This document shows, piece by piece, positions 23,355 through 33,993 of a stretch of DNA of 64,000 nt. The position numbers and the translations under genes were made by a program. The first letter of the stretch is position 1. Each line of letters opens with the position of its first letter. The notes beneath the pieces are model-generated. The model saw only the letters and a program-made list of their open reading frames with translations, ran no database searches and was not told the origin of the DNA. The stretch comes from Caprimulgus europaeus (taxonomy: Eukaryota; Chordata; Aves; Caprimulgiformes; Caprimulgidae): positions 2,464,001 to 2,528,000 of the forward strand of contig OU015540.1 in the NCBI GenBank assembly GCA_907165065.1, written 5' to 3'.

Positions 23355-24669
23355 TTTTACACACACAACCAAACCACTCTGTCTGCTGCCCTCGTGTCCC
23401 AGCAGCCTTCCCCCATAAACATCAAAGCTGGGGCCCACGTGAAGGGGAGGATGTGGCAGACCAGGAAGATCCCTTGATTGAAAGATTTTTTCGAAAGCTG
23501 GTGAAAAAATTAATTGCAAGCCCTGTGATCTCTGTCTGCGGATGCTTCCTAGAGCCACTGAGGCAGCGGCAGGAGGGTAACAAAGAGGAATTCTTTAGGA
23601 AGGCTCTAATTTGCCAACTGTAGGGGCTTAAGGCAATTTCAGTGTCTATCAAAGGCCTTGGACTTCCAGTGGAGTTAGGGATTGAAAACCTGGGGTTTCA
23701 ATCGATATTTCCAGATCTGGCACACTGCATCAGATCCGCCCCCGGCACGACTCCCAGGCAGCTCTCACCAGCTCCATCCCTCTTATATATATATATTTCA
23801 TGCACATATAGAAATACATCACACTTTTCATTTTCTTTTACACAGTGTTGACAGGACAATTGGTCTCCTTTGTGCAGTCAGGTCATTTTGTGTGTATTCT
23901 CTGATGTCTACAGTGGGGTTAAGCTCTCACTGGTTCAGACTCTTTCTCAGCAGGGACACAAATGTCTTGGTTTTATTCTCAACCCAGCCTGTTTGCATGA
24001 AAATAATATCTTTACAAGATGCTATCTCTAATCTTGTTGCCTCATTTGGGTGCAACCACCCAACAGGTTTAAAAGTTATCAAAAGGAGACTTAATTCTCT
24101 TTCTCCCTCACGCACAAACACAGGATAATCACGTAAGCCTTGTTTCCTTGGGAAACCAACTGAAAAAAAACAGCACTAGCACAGAAACATACTGTAAGAT
24201 GTGAAAACAGATCAACAGCCCTTCCAGTTGGGGAACGTGAGAAAAGCCACCGGCGAAGTCCCCTGAGCTTAGCAAGGTCAGCACAAGTAGGCTGCAGCTT
24301 GGGAAGGGGAGCAGGCCAGCACCTTTCCACAGGCTGCAAAAGCAGGGTATGAATGTGTGAATGCTTCACTGGCTGCTCTCTTTGAGCTCAAATGAAGGCA
24401 AAATTGCTGTTAATTAATGCTTCATGTAGCGGTGTAAATCAGTCTGCTATGGTAAAGAGAGGGTCACAAACAGCCAATTATGTGTGAAAGTAAACTGTGA
24501 GGAACAGCAAGTGCCTGTCTTAGTGAGGGGCTGAGAAGCAGCTGCCCAAGCAGCCAACCTGTGTGAGCTCCTCGTGTTTGTGTAGCTGCCACTGGTTCTG
24601 TGTATATGTCACCTGGGAATTTCCCGTGGGATATTGCAGAGCAGATACAGCCCAGTGCATTTAGACTGC
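23355..24669. other. non-coding stretch, nothing recognised
   Basis: Only a short (TA)n at about 23783-23797 stands out. No supported exon or interspersed repeat is seen. Confidence 0.5.
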
Positions 24670-25104
24670 TGAGAAGGGTCTGGAGCACAAGTGTGCTGAG
24701 TTCCCAGCTGAGGGAACTGGGGGTGTTGAGCCTGGAGAAAAGGAGGCTGAGGGGAGACCTTCTGGCTCTGTCCAAGTCCCTGCAAGGAGGGTGCAGAGAG
24801 GTGGGGGTGGGTCTGTTCAACCCAGGAGCAAGGGACAGGACAAGAGGAAATGGCCTCAAGTTGTGCCCAGGGCAGTTGAGATGGGATGTGAGGAAGAATT
24901 TCTTTGCTGAAAGGGTTCTGAGGCATTGGAAGGGGTTGCCCAGGGCAGTGGTGGAGTCCCCATCCCTGGAGGGATTGAAGAGATGGGTAGGTGAGGTGCT
25001 GAGGGACATGGGTCAGTCGGGGACTGGTCAGTGTTGGGTTCATGGTTGGACTCGATGAGCTTAAAGGGCTTTTCCAATCCAGGCCATTCTGGGATCCTGT
25101 GAAA
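24670..25104 (+). mobile_element. CR1 LINE fragment, frameshifted subgroup
   Basis: The copy starts in the 'ggtctggagcacaagtgtgc' part of ORF2 and runs to the 3' end (ATTCTGGGATCCTGTG at about 25087-25102). The C-terminal frame is open from [19 protein letters not shown] to the end. It sits +1 relative to the upstream frame because of one extra base also present in the copies at 31.0 and 58.2 kb. The insertion is 5'-truncated and inactive. Confidence 0.93.
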
Positions 25105-25152
25105 ACATCCCTGGAAGATTGCAGGATTGGCAGAGCCAGTCTCTCCACTCAC

Positions 25153-25243
25153 CTGCAATTGTTTCATCCCTATGACACCGTGCAGTGACAGAGGGGACAC
25201 CCTCCATCTGCAACTCAGCTCCAGTCAACAGCACTCGTGTTTT
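25153..25243 (-). other. candidate internal exon, minus strand
   Basis: This is the best splice-site pair in the window. The acceptor tract TCATTTATTTTCTGTAG ends at 25244 and the donor is a consensus CAG|GTGAGT at 25147-25155. The 91 nt between are open in only one frame, 30 codons reading KTRVLLTGAELQ then MEGVPSVTARCHRDETIA. I do not recognise the peptide. It lies 48 bp beyond the CR1 3' end, so it is not CR1 sequence. It may be an exon of a minus-strand protein or lncRNA gene; a pseudo-exon cannot be excluded. Confidence 0.3.
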
Positions 25244-25651
25244 CTACAGAAAATAAATGAGCTGATAGTGAGCACCAGGCCAGATACCTCTGCTGGGATG
25301 CAGCACCGAGTGATACAGGGAGTGACCAAGATGTGAGACTTCTTGTGGGGAGTGTGACCATTACTGTCACGTTGGTCTTGCTGTAAGGCACTGAACGTGC
25401 TGCATAACACATGCTGATTTTCAGCTGGGTTGTGTTGACCTGGACAAGTCATGCTAAAGCTAAAAGTTTTGACATCACACTCCTTGAATTCCTCTTGCCA
25501 TGTAATTAATCCCACTGAGAAAGAAAATCAAATGACTTAGCTGCCTGCCAAGTGGCGAGGTGAAGCTGCCTCAAAGGGAATCCTTCAAACACCATGCTCT
25601 GGCCTCTTTATTTTCCTTTCATCATTGATTTGGCTATCTCAGTGCTACGTG

Positions 25652-25669
25652 CACACACACACACACACT
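25652..25669. repeat. (CA)9 microsatellite
   Basis: Nine CA dinucleotides, perfect. Confidence 0.9.
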
Positions 25670-26162
25670 CCCCACATCCTGTTTAAATGACACTGCATCT
25701 TCCTCAGAAAAGGATGACAGAAATCACTATCCAAGATCAAAGTGAAGGATGGTTTATAAACAAGCTGAGATTAAAAAAAAAGGGGCAAAAGTCTTCCTTA
25801 AATGTTTCATCTGTGATGTTGCTGCACTGTACGAGGGAGCAGGAGGACCTTCTATGGGAGGATGTGTGCAGTCCTGGGATCTGGCTCTCAAGGGGAATTT
25901 TAGGCTGAAGGAACACACAGAGGTTCAGCCAGGGTCAGACCTGCCTGACTGCTTGGAGTTGATAAAAAGACACCTTTTCCACCAAAATGGGCACTGAGGA
26001 GGCACCATTGCTCGTCACAGGTGTTGGCAGCAAGTGCCAAGAAGGGAGAAGAGCTTTGTAAAGAGCAGTGTCCTGGGAGAAGCTGGTCTTGTAATTTAGG
26101 CCAGACGTGCTTCTAACCATGGGAAGAGCAAGATTCTGGGATGGCTTTCACATGGAAATAAG
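25670..26162. other. non-coding stretch, nothing recognised
   Basis: Nothing identifiable lies between the microsatellite and the next CR1 piece. A short poly-A run (about 25770-25780) is present. Confidence 0.5.
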
Positions 26163-26296
26163 GATACTCTGGAGGTATTTAAAAGCCATGTAGATGTGGT
26201 GCTCAGGGACATGGTTTGGTGGTGGACTTGGCAGTGTTGGGTTTACAGTTGTGCTCAATTATCTTAAGGGCCTTTTCCAACTTAAATTATGCTATA
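26163..26296 (+). mobile_element. CR1 LINE fragment, short and diverged
   Basis: The last ~130 bp of a CR1 are recognisable from 'ctctggaggtatttaaaag' through 'ggtggacttggcagtgttgggtt' to 'gggccttttccaact'. The tail repeat is lost. High divergence marks an old insertion of the same type as the copy at 35.9 kb. Confidence 0.85.
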
Positions 26297-28861
26297 AAAA
26301 GATGCCAATCTAGTTTTATAGTGGAGCTTGGTGTGTTTATGGCCAGGGATGTTGCCAAGGAGAAAGGGGAAAGAGGTTATCTCCTCCTGAAGTCCTTAGA
26401 TGCTACCAGCCCAGAAAGAGGTGAACAACTGGAAAGATGGCAAGGAAGTGAAGAAAATAAAAACCAGAAGTGGTGTCCTAAAAGCATATACAGGACTTTT
26501 TGGTGGTTAATAAATCCTTGAACTAAATGGAATAAAAACTAGATGGCAAGTGTCTGTGGCAGACCAGGATAAAGGCCAGGAGGAACTGCAGATGCACCTC
26601 TCTGGTCTCCTGAAGACACCCAGCACTTCTAAGAGAGCATAAGGGCACCAAGTGGGTGAACAATCACCTGGCCACCAAAACCACTTTGTACCCAAGTAGA
26701 GGAAATCTATAAAGGAGAGTGGGGTTGGAATCTCACCCTTCATGTTTCCTTCCCACCAGCTGCCTGGGGACAGCAGCACTACCTGTGTCCCTCGAGGAAC
26801 TCGCAGAGCCCTGCACGATGGGCAAGGAGGCAAACTGTGATGCCTTAAATACACTCACCTAGGGTTACAAGATTAGATCTCAGGAGAATAAAGTGAATAA
26901 ATTTTGCCAAGACAACTTGATTGCTTTTATGTGATATAATTAGAGAGCGAACCGAGGGAGGGGAGAGAGCAGCTGTATTTGGATGTATCCTGGGATCTGA
27001 GTAAAGGCGCTTGGTACCACACCTCAAAACCTGGTGCATTCCAGTTTTCCAGCTAAGCAACAGCAAATTTTGTAAAAGGCTGATTTTGTTCCTGTAAAAA
27101 GCCCACTGGAGACACAAGGAAAGGGCCAGTCTGTGTAGGACAAATCCGTTGCTCTCCAAAAGAAGCACCACCTAATGTCTCACCTTCATCAAGCTCCTGG
27201 TGGTGGGTGGAACCCTTAACACCAGACCTTGGAGTTAAAACCTACCTGCTGTTTCCACATTGACTGAAATTAAAGGCTTCTGAAGGAAAAATGTGGGCCA
27301 GCTCCTGCAAGTCAACAGGCCTCCAGGGAAGTCCAGGGATTCCTGCTGATTTATCCCAGATGGATAATCCAGCCAGTTTTGATTTCCACTGGCTTTGCCA
27401 CTCATGTTTTCATTCGTAGCTCTTCCAGGGCAGTTTATGTCATCTCTTAGGATCCACCCACTGATCTCCAAACAGTTTTCAAAAGCCAAAGGTGCTGTTT
27501 GTGTTTTGAGATTGATATCTTGCTGGCAGCATGATTCAGGTTTCCGACAGCAGGTATGAGCTTTAACTGCAGGAAATGAGCTTATTTTTAGCTGAAGCAT
27601 TCGCTGGAGGTTTGTGTAAATGGATTTTTGCTGGGTGTCCTGTTTCTTAGGTAATTGAGTATAAAATTTTAACTCTTGCTTTTAATATAGAACCTGGTCT
27701 GAGGAAATAGTTACTGAGTGGAACCAGAAAAATTCATACCCAGGTGTAAATACCTAAGGCTGTGAGGGATGCATGAACTGACAGTCCTGGAGACTGGCAA
27801 ATTCAGATGTCCATGAGGTTTCCAAGCAGCAGATGAGTGTTGGGCTAGAGAGAAAAACACTGATTTTGATTCAGTTTTCACTTGAACCTGTAGGAATTAT
27901 CTTCTGTTGATTTTTTTTCTTATTTATGGAACATTGAAAAAATGATGGAAAAGTCTAAATATTCTTATGGAAATTTTGTGTTCTGCAGAGGCTGAATTTC
28001 CAGCTCAAAAATCAAAACAAAATCACAATGTCAGAAAAACATTAATCAGCCCTAAGCAACTATCCACTTGTCTCCAGAAATCTGGGCCCTTGATTGCTTT
28101 AGGTATGTGAAGAAATTAACAGCAGGGGGTGGGAGGAGGTCAGCCTTTCTTTCTCTCCTGTGGAACCAGGTATCCATTTTTCAGTGAGTTAGAGCTGTCC
28201 ATCTCCTCCTGTCCCTGATACGATAAATTCAGAGTTATTAAAGCACCAGCACCTCCTCTTTGAGGTCCTTGGTGGGTGCTCATTCCTGCTGCGTGTCTGT
28301 GATGGGAAGGTCTGAGACCTGCCCAGCTCATTTCACATGGTGCAGAGTTCATCTCACATGGTGCAGAGCTCATCTCTCCACCCTGCTCAGGGGAAGAAGA
28401 GCAGATTAACACCAAGAAAAACCTTTTATGGGGGAGCAAAGCAGCATGAAACAATGTGTAGCTTACATCAGCATGGGATGCAGATGTCTGTGAGCCCATA
28501 ACTTGCTCCCAGCCTGCTGAGCTTGGTGTCACCAGTGCTAAAGCATTCAAAAAGCTTTTCACTGCTGCTCCTTTTAGGGTGCTTTTGTGGAAGGGGAGGA
28601 TAGAGGACTGGCAGCATGTTGGTAGAGATCTGGGAGGAGAGGGACAAAGGTTGAAGCTTGAATCCTATCAAATTCATTCCTCTGACAGCTCAAGGAAGGG
28701 GAAGAGACAACCTCCTCCCCTTCTGCACAGCTATTCCAGCGTGCACAAGCCTAATAAAGAGGATAATGGATTGATTTAACCTTTAAGGGAGGAGTGCACA
28801 GCCACTGTGTGTGCACGGCCACTGCGTGTGCACGGCCCCCAGCTCGGTGTGAGTGCATCTG
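26297..28861. other. non-coding stretch with one exon candidate
   Basis: No gene is identified. On the minus strand 26737-26810 has a strong acceptor (pyrimidine tract ending GTGCAG) and a fair donor (AGG|GTGAGA), with two frames open. An A/T-rich block at 27900-28050 shares motifs with 17940-18190. Confidence 0.45.
26737..26810 (-). other. weak candidate exon, minus strand
   Basis: A 74-nt segment is preceded by the tract TTTGCCTCCTTGCCCATCG then TGCAG and followed by AAGG|GTGAGA. Two of three frames are open, so there is no frame preference that would argue for coding. It is listed because the acceptor is strong; it may be a decoy or non-coding exon. Confidence 0.15.
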
Positions 28862-29150
28862 GCACACACACACACACACACACACACGGGCACACACACA
28901 CACACACAGGGGCACACACACACACACACGGGCACACACACACACACACACAGGGGCACACACACACACACACACACGGGCACACACACACACACACAGG
29001 GGCACACACATGCACACACACGGGCACACACACACACAGGCACACACACAGGGGCACACACACACACACACAGGGGCACACACATGCACACACACGGGCA
29101 CACACACACACACAGAGGCACACACACACACACACACACAGGGGCACACA
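28862..29150. repeat. compound (CA)n array with GGG/GGGG spacers
   Basis: About 290 bp consist of CA runs of 5-11 units separated by GGG or GGGG, mostly alternating. A block containing CACACACATGCACACACACG occurs twice, 74 bp apart (TG at 29011 and 29085), showing a higher-order duplication. Alternating CA/TG of this length can adopt Z-DNA. All long frames here, His-Thr on one strand and Cys-Val on the other, are artefacts. Such arrays often vary in length between individuals. Confidence 0.97.
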
Positions 29151-30473
29151 CCCCCCACGGTGCTCCCGTCACACGCGCCGATCCATGTGAGAGGAGATCT
29201 GACACGGTGCAGGAGACACTCGCCCACGCAGATCTCATTAGTCGTCTCGAACAGGGAAGGGAAGGAAGATGACTGGAGAAGTCCTAACCCTCCTCTCTGT
29301 CTCTCTCACACACCCAGGCAGAGGGAGGGGAGAGAGGGGGCAGAGCAATAAAAGCTTTTTTTCGGGGGGGAATTAATGAGTGTGGCTGTGCTACAGTGAT
29401 GAATTTTTCATCTGGCCTCAAGTGTAATTGGAACGCGGGGATTAGTGCTCTGGGGAGTTGTTTGGCTGCTGCTGTCGGGTGGTTTTTAGTTCTTGAGGCA
29501 CAGGGGGTAAAGGCAGAAGTCGGTTGTGCTGAGCTTTGGGGGAAGCAGCGAAGCAAAGGTGGCTAGGCTGGGCTTTGGGGCAGGAGCAAGAGGGGTTTGA
29601 ACATCCCAGGGGCCTGGCTTGCTGCTGCTGACTTTAATCCCAACTCCAAGCTGTGTCTGATGCTTTCAGTGAGGACAGCTCTGCACTGGGGCATTGCTGT
29701 ACCCCATGGTTTTGAGATGCCAGGGCTCTGAGAGGGGAAGAAGGCCACCATGTCTGTTGTCACAGCAGGGGCTGGATGGGCATAGGGTGTCCCCAGGGAG
29801 TGTGGGGACTCTAGGATGGTCCCTCAGTTCGTTTCAGTGCCTTTCCCAAGTGCACAGGCTCCCAGGGTCCCACAGGGCTGGATTCATCCAGGGCATTGTG
29901 GCTGCTCCCACCCCAAAATCCAACCCCACCATGCAGTTCTGGCTCATCGTGTTGACTGTGGGCTTAGTGAAGCTGAAAGCTCTTGAAGGTCTCAGTCTGC
30001 CCATATGAGGTTGCTGGAGAATGGGGGTACATCCAACAGGAGTCCAGTCCAAGGTGAACAGCAGCTGGAGATGGAAACCCTGGGGGAAATCCAACTGGGA
30101 TGAGGATGGAGGGAATAATTTACCCCCTATTAGTACTTAGTTATTATTCTTAATCAGTAAAAGGGGGATGCTATGAGCATGAAGAAGCTTGCTGTAATGC
30201 CATCTCCCCATAATCTGTGCACATGTCTATGAGTGCAAAGTGTACTGCAGGCAGGTGTGATGCCTTCTCCTCCACTGGCAGCTCTTCAGTCTCGTTTGGA
30301 AAGCTGTGCCTTAAACTTACAGGAGTTTACAGGGATTCAGTTGCATTCACTGATCAAACCATTCCTCTGCTTTGCAACCTCCCGGCTTCCAAATCTCCTC
30401 CTTAGCATAAAAGCACACTGTACTGAGCAAGTACAGCCTGTAGCTGAGAGGGAAAAGCTGGGTGGGTTTTTAA
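29151..30473. other. non-coding stretch, nothing recognised
   Basis: No repeat family or supported exon. The part 29345-29480 (AT-rich with ATTAATGA and CAAGTGTAATTGG motifs) has the look of a conserved regulatory element but this is only an impression. Confidence 0.5.
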
Positions 30474-30498
30474 ATTTTATTTTATTTTATTTTATTTA
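30474..30498. repeat. (TTTTA)5 microsatellite
   Basis: About five TTTTA units, the same motif as the much longer array at 62884-63082. Confidence 0.9.
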
Positions 30499-31014
30499 AT
30501 CCACATTATAGTCAACCCATGGGAAATCCTGTTAAAAGATCAGTGAGGATTTTCTGAGTGGAGGGAAACGTTACATCTCAGTCAGAGAGTCCTTTGGATC
30601 GGCTGGGTGTCAGGAGGACAGGACTGCTGCAAAAATCTCCCCCCCAAAAAAAGGCACGGGGACCACACACTTACCAATTCGCTGGCCCAGTTCCTTCTTT
30701 TGTTAGTACTTTGCAAAGGAAAAAAGGGAAAAAAAAATCCTTTTCCACACACTGAAAACCTGGTGTGCTTCTTGCGTTTGCTGCTTTTTTATGTTGTTCG
30801 TTTCCTTGGTGCCATGTTGCTAAGGGGGAAAGCACCTGCCCTGGCAAAGGAACAAAACCAGGTGACACAAGAGTGCTGCCAACTCCATGGGATCCCCAGA
30901 GCTGGGATTTCTTATGCTGAGAGACAGCACATGAAGGTAAAACATCTGAGAAGCCTAAAAGGTGCTGGATTAAGCAGGGCACAGGTAATGAGAAGGCGAG
31001 CTCCTGTCTGTGGA
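30499..31014. other. non-coding stretch, nothing recognised
   Basis: A large plus-strand open frame (30607-31611) crosses this stretch and the CR1 beyond. Its start is not supported by any motif, and I regard it as accidental plus CR1 ORF2. Confidence 0.5.
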
Positions 31015-31260
31015 ACTGAGTCCTGTGTTTGGTTTTGGGCCCCTCACTCCAAGAAGGACCTGGAGGTGCTGGAGCGTGTCCAGAGAAGGGAATGGAGCTG
31101 GGGAAGGGTTTGGAGCACAAGTGTGCTGAGTTCCCGGCTGAGGGAACTGGGGGTGCTGAGCCTGGAGAAAAGGAGGCTGAGGGGAGACCTTCTGGCTCTG
31201 TCCAAGTCCCTGACAGGAGGGTGGAGAGAGGTGGGGGTGGGTCTGTTCAACCAAGGGACA
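31015..31260 (+). mobile_element. CR1 LINE fragment, internal piece without 3' end
   Basis: The piece spans ORF2 from a [22 protein letters not shown] segment through [19 protein letters not shown] to 'gtctgttcaaccaaggga', where homology stops abruptly. The last ~300 bp and the tail are missing, unusual for CR1, which normally keeps its 3' end, so a later deletion is likely. It shares the +1 shift of the 24.7 and 58.2 kb copies. Confidence 0.9.
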
Positions 31261-31831
31261 GCTCCTGCCTCATCCCCAGCCCTGTCCTTGGCCACATGGT
31301 GTGGGGACACCCCATGTAGCCAGGATGGCACACTTGCCAGGTCATTGCACAGATCCCTTTTCCCAGTGACAGCCGGTCCTGCTATCAGACAGGAGCCAAA
31401 ATGCTTTTCCCAGTCACCCAGGGAACATCCCTTGCTTTCCACGCAGGGCCCCAGAAGGCTAAAATTAGCAGTGTTTCCCTCTACAAAGCAAGTAATTAGT
31501 TCAGGAGAGGGCACAAGGAGAAGTGTGAAGAGAAAGGGAGCTCCCCTTATAAAATATTTACCTCCTCAGCCCCAACAAGTGCCTCCTGAGAAATTTTGGA
31601 GAACAGTCTAATTAGGCTCAGGGCTCTGCTTTGGTTTCCTGCCTCCTCTTCGCTCATCCTTTATTAATGGGACCTTTGCATGACATAACGGGGTGTTTGT
31701 TTCCTAAGGGGCTTTTTATCCCTTTGTTCTTTCACAAGAAGAGAAAATATCATAAATCTAACAGAAGGGAATTTTCTTAAAAGATGTGCAAAAAAGTAAT
31801 TTTTAGATTTTTTAATATACATGTGTGTGGA
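31261..31831. other. non-coding stretch, nothing recognised
   Basis: Sequence between the truncated CR1 and the AT microsatellite, without identifiable features. Confidence 0.5.
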
Positions 31832-31898
31832 GATATATATATATATATACATATAAAAATATCTAATTTTATATATATATATATACATACATACACAT
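31832..31898. repeat. AT/CATA microsatellite
   Basis: (AT)n at 31832-31849, an interruption, (TA)n at 31870-31885 and then CATA units to 31898, ending exactly where CR1 homology begins. Confidence 0.9.
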
Positions 31899-31899
31899 G

Positions 31900-32329
31900 A
31901 TTAAGGGAGTGGAGCATCTCCCTGATGAGGAAAGGCTGAGGGAGCTGGGCCTCTTTAGCTTGGAGAAGAGGAGGCTGAGGGGGGACCTCATTAATGTTTA
32001 TAAATATTTGAAGGGTGAGTGTCAGGAGGATGGAGCCAGGCTCTTCACAGTGATGTCCAATGATAGGACAAGGGGCAATGGGTGTGAGCTGGAACACAGG
32101 AGGTTCCGCTTGGATTTGAGAAGGAACTTCTTTCCTGTGAGGGTGCCAGAGCCCTGGAACAGGCTGCCCAGGGAGGGTGTGGAGTCTCCTTCTCTGGAGA
32201 TATTCAAGACCCGCCTGGATGCCTTCCTGTGTGATCTCATGTAGGTGTTCCTGCTCCAGCAGGGGCATTGGACTGGATGAGCTTTTGAGGTCCCTTCCAA
32301 TCCCTAATATTCTGTGATTCTGTGATTCC
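31900..32329 (+). mobile_element. CR1 LINE fragment with open ORF2 C-terminus
   Basis: The copy is open for 115 codons (31897-32244), starting at a [18 protein letters not shown] segment, and ends with the ATTCTGTG tail at about 32310-32329. It is closely similar to the copies at 13.0 and 61.4 kb, so it is a relatively recent insertion. The 5' truncation point coincides with the AT microsatellite. Confidence 0.95.
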
Positions 32330-33954
32330 TGAAACACAAGTGAGTCTTTCTTGTGTCAACCTACAGTTCCCTGTAAATCCTTTTCCTGATATTCACCCTG
32401 GACATACCTTACTCATTTTAACTTCAGGAACTCCTTTCTGGTGACACCATCGCTCAGTGACAGAGGATCCATTTCAAAATGAAACACGTGGGCTCTGATA
32501 AAAACCCGGTGACATCTTATTTGAGTTAAAACTCTTCCTAACGTCGGAATCCAGTAATTGTTTTATAAAATGCAAAGTTGCTAGAAGGGCTTAATGCATT
32601 TTTTAGTAGGACTGAGTAATAAAGTAATTGCAGATTTATTGCTCTTCGTAACACGAGGGGAAAGACACACCGTTCCACTTGGGACCACTTAAGCATACAG
32701 TGTTTTAAAGGCTACAGCGGGGCAGCACAGATTTATTAATATTACAGAAGTGTTGATTCACCACCCTTTTTCTTTTTTCCTTACATGCCTTGGGGAAGAA
32801 GTGAAAGTGTGGCTCTGCAATGCCTCACCCACAGCCTTTAAGGACAGACATCTGGCTTGGCTCTCCCCAATTACCCAGAGCCTTCGTGGCTACCCCAAGC
32901 AAATAACCTACTCCCGTCACAGCCCCCTGGCACTCGGGCACATGTTTTTCTTTCCAGTGTAAAGGGAAGCAAAAGGCTGCTGTGAATTTCTTCACCTAGT
33001 GAGCAAGCTGCTGAAATAATATTGCCTGGTAAGCCATTATGTATTTTTTATTACTAAGATAGTAAAATATTGAAATGACTTCCGACAGAAAGAGAAGAGC
33101 AAAGGAAAATACCCAGGAGAAATTATTTTCTCTCAGAGGCTTTAATTGAATGGTGTAAAACACTTTTATGGTAAAAGAAAGATGATTTATTTTGCTCTTA
33201 TGATCATCTATACTGTAAAAGAATGCCTCCTTCCAAAAGCTTCCACACTCCCATGTTTACCTGCCATCACCTATTTGGGGGTTTCTGCTGCACAGATGAT
33301 TCTTGAACATGGTTGGGTTTTTTTTTTCCTCTCCACCTTTTTTTTTTCTTCCCACTGCCTAAAATCTTGTTTGTTTGTGTGATTGACTCTGCAATGGTTT
33401 TGCATCCTCTCCCCAAGAGAGCAAAGGAAGGTGATAAGGTGATGGTGAGCCTGGCATGCTCCTCAGCAAACCAGAGCCTGATCTTTTCCAGGGACTGAGC
33501 TGGAGCCCTGTGCACACTGTGGGACTGTGACAGGGCTGAGGGTGACACAAGCAGCTCCCACTGTCCCCAGGAGCCTGTCCTCTCCTTTGCTCTTTGCAGA
33601 GATGAGATCTTTACGAAAGGTGCTCACTTGGGGTTGGTTTTTGTAACGTTCAGCAAGAGTTTTGCTGAAACAAGGCAGAAAACAGCAATGCCCTGAGAAA
33701 CTTTGAGGTCTTTAGTTTATCTATGGTTGCCAGAGGGAGAGGTTGCCTTCTCCAGCTCTTGCTGAGGGTGCAGGATGTCATGTCATGGGTTTGTGAGGAT
33801 TACCCAAATGAAACACAGTCCAGGAGCAATTCCAAGTTCAGCAAACGCTGCTGATGTGCCCTGTGCCAAGGGGATTCCACCACCAAGATGGATCAGGGTA
33901 GACAGGTGAACAAGCCCCATTGTTTTGAGGGGCTAGATGGGAGCATGCTGGGTT
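32330..33954. other. non-coding stretch, nothing recognised
   Basis: No gene or interspersed repeat. Homopolymer T runs at 33318-33352. The piece 32525-32660 is AT-rich with TAATTG motifs and could be regulatory. Confidence 0.5.
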
Positions 33955-33959
33955 TGATG

Positions 33960-33993
<34 letters not shown>
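33955..33993. repeat. (GAT)n microsatellite
   Basis: About ten perfect GAT units follow one interrupted unit. Confidence 0.95.

Noticed and set aside
23221..23558. ORFs crossing the N run
   Set aside because: The gap has no sequence; the frames are artificial.
28862..29150. CRISPR-like array of spaced repeats
   Set aside because: Spacers are only GGG/GGGG and the 'repeats' are plain CA runs; the context is vertebrate.
28751..29351. Six-frame set of long ORFs (His-Thr and Cys-Val repeats, up to 185 codons)
   Set aside because: They are translations of the CA/GGG array. Dinucleotide repeats are open in many frames and have no coding significance.
30607..31611. 334-codon plus-strand ORF
   Set aside because: Much of it is CR1 ORF2 and the rest is non-coding flank. 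The first part has no motif, and the CR1 piece lies in the frame by chance.
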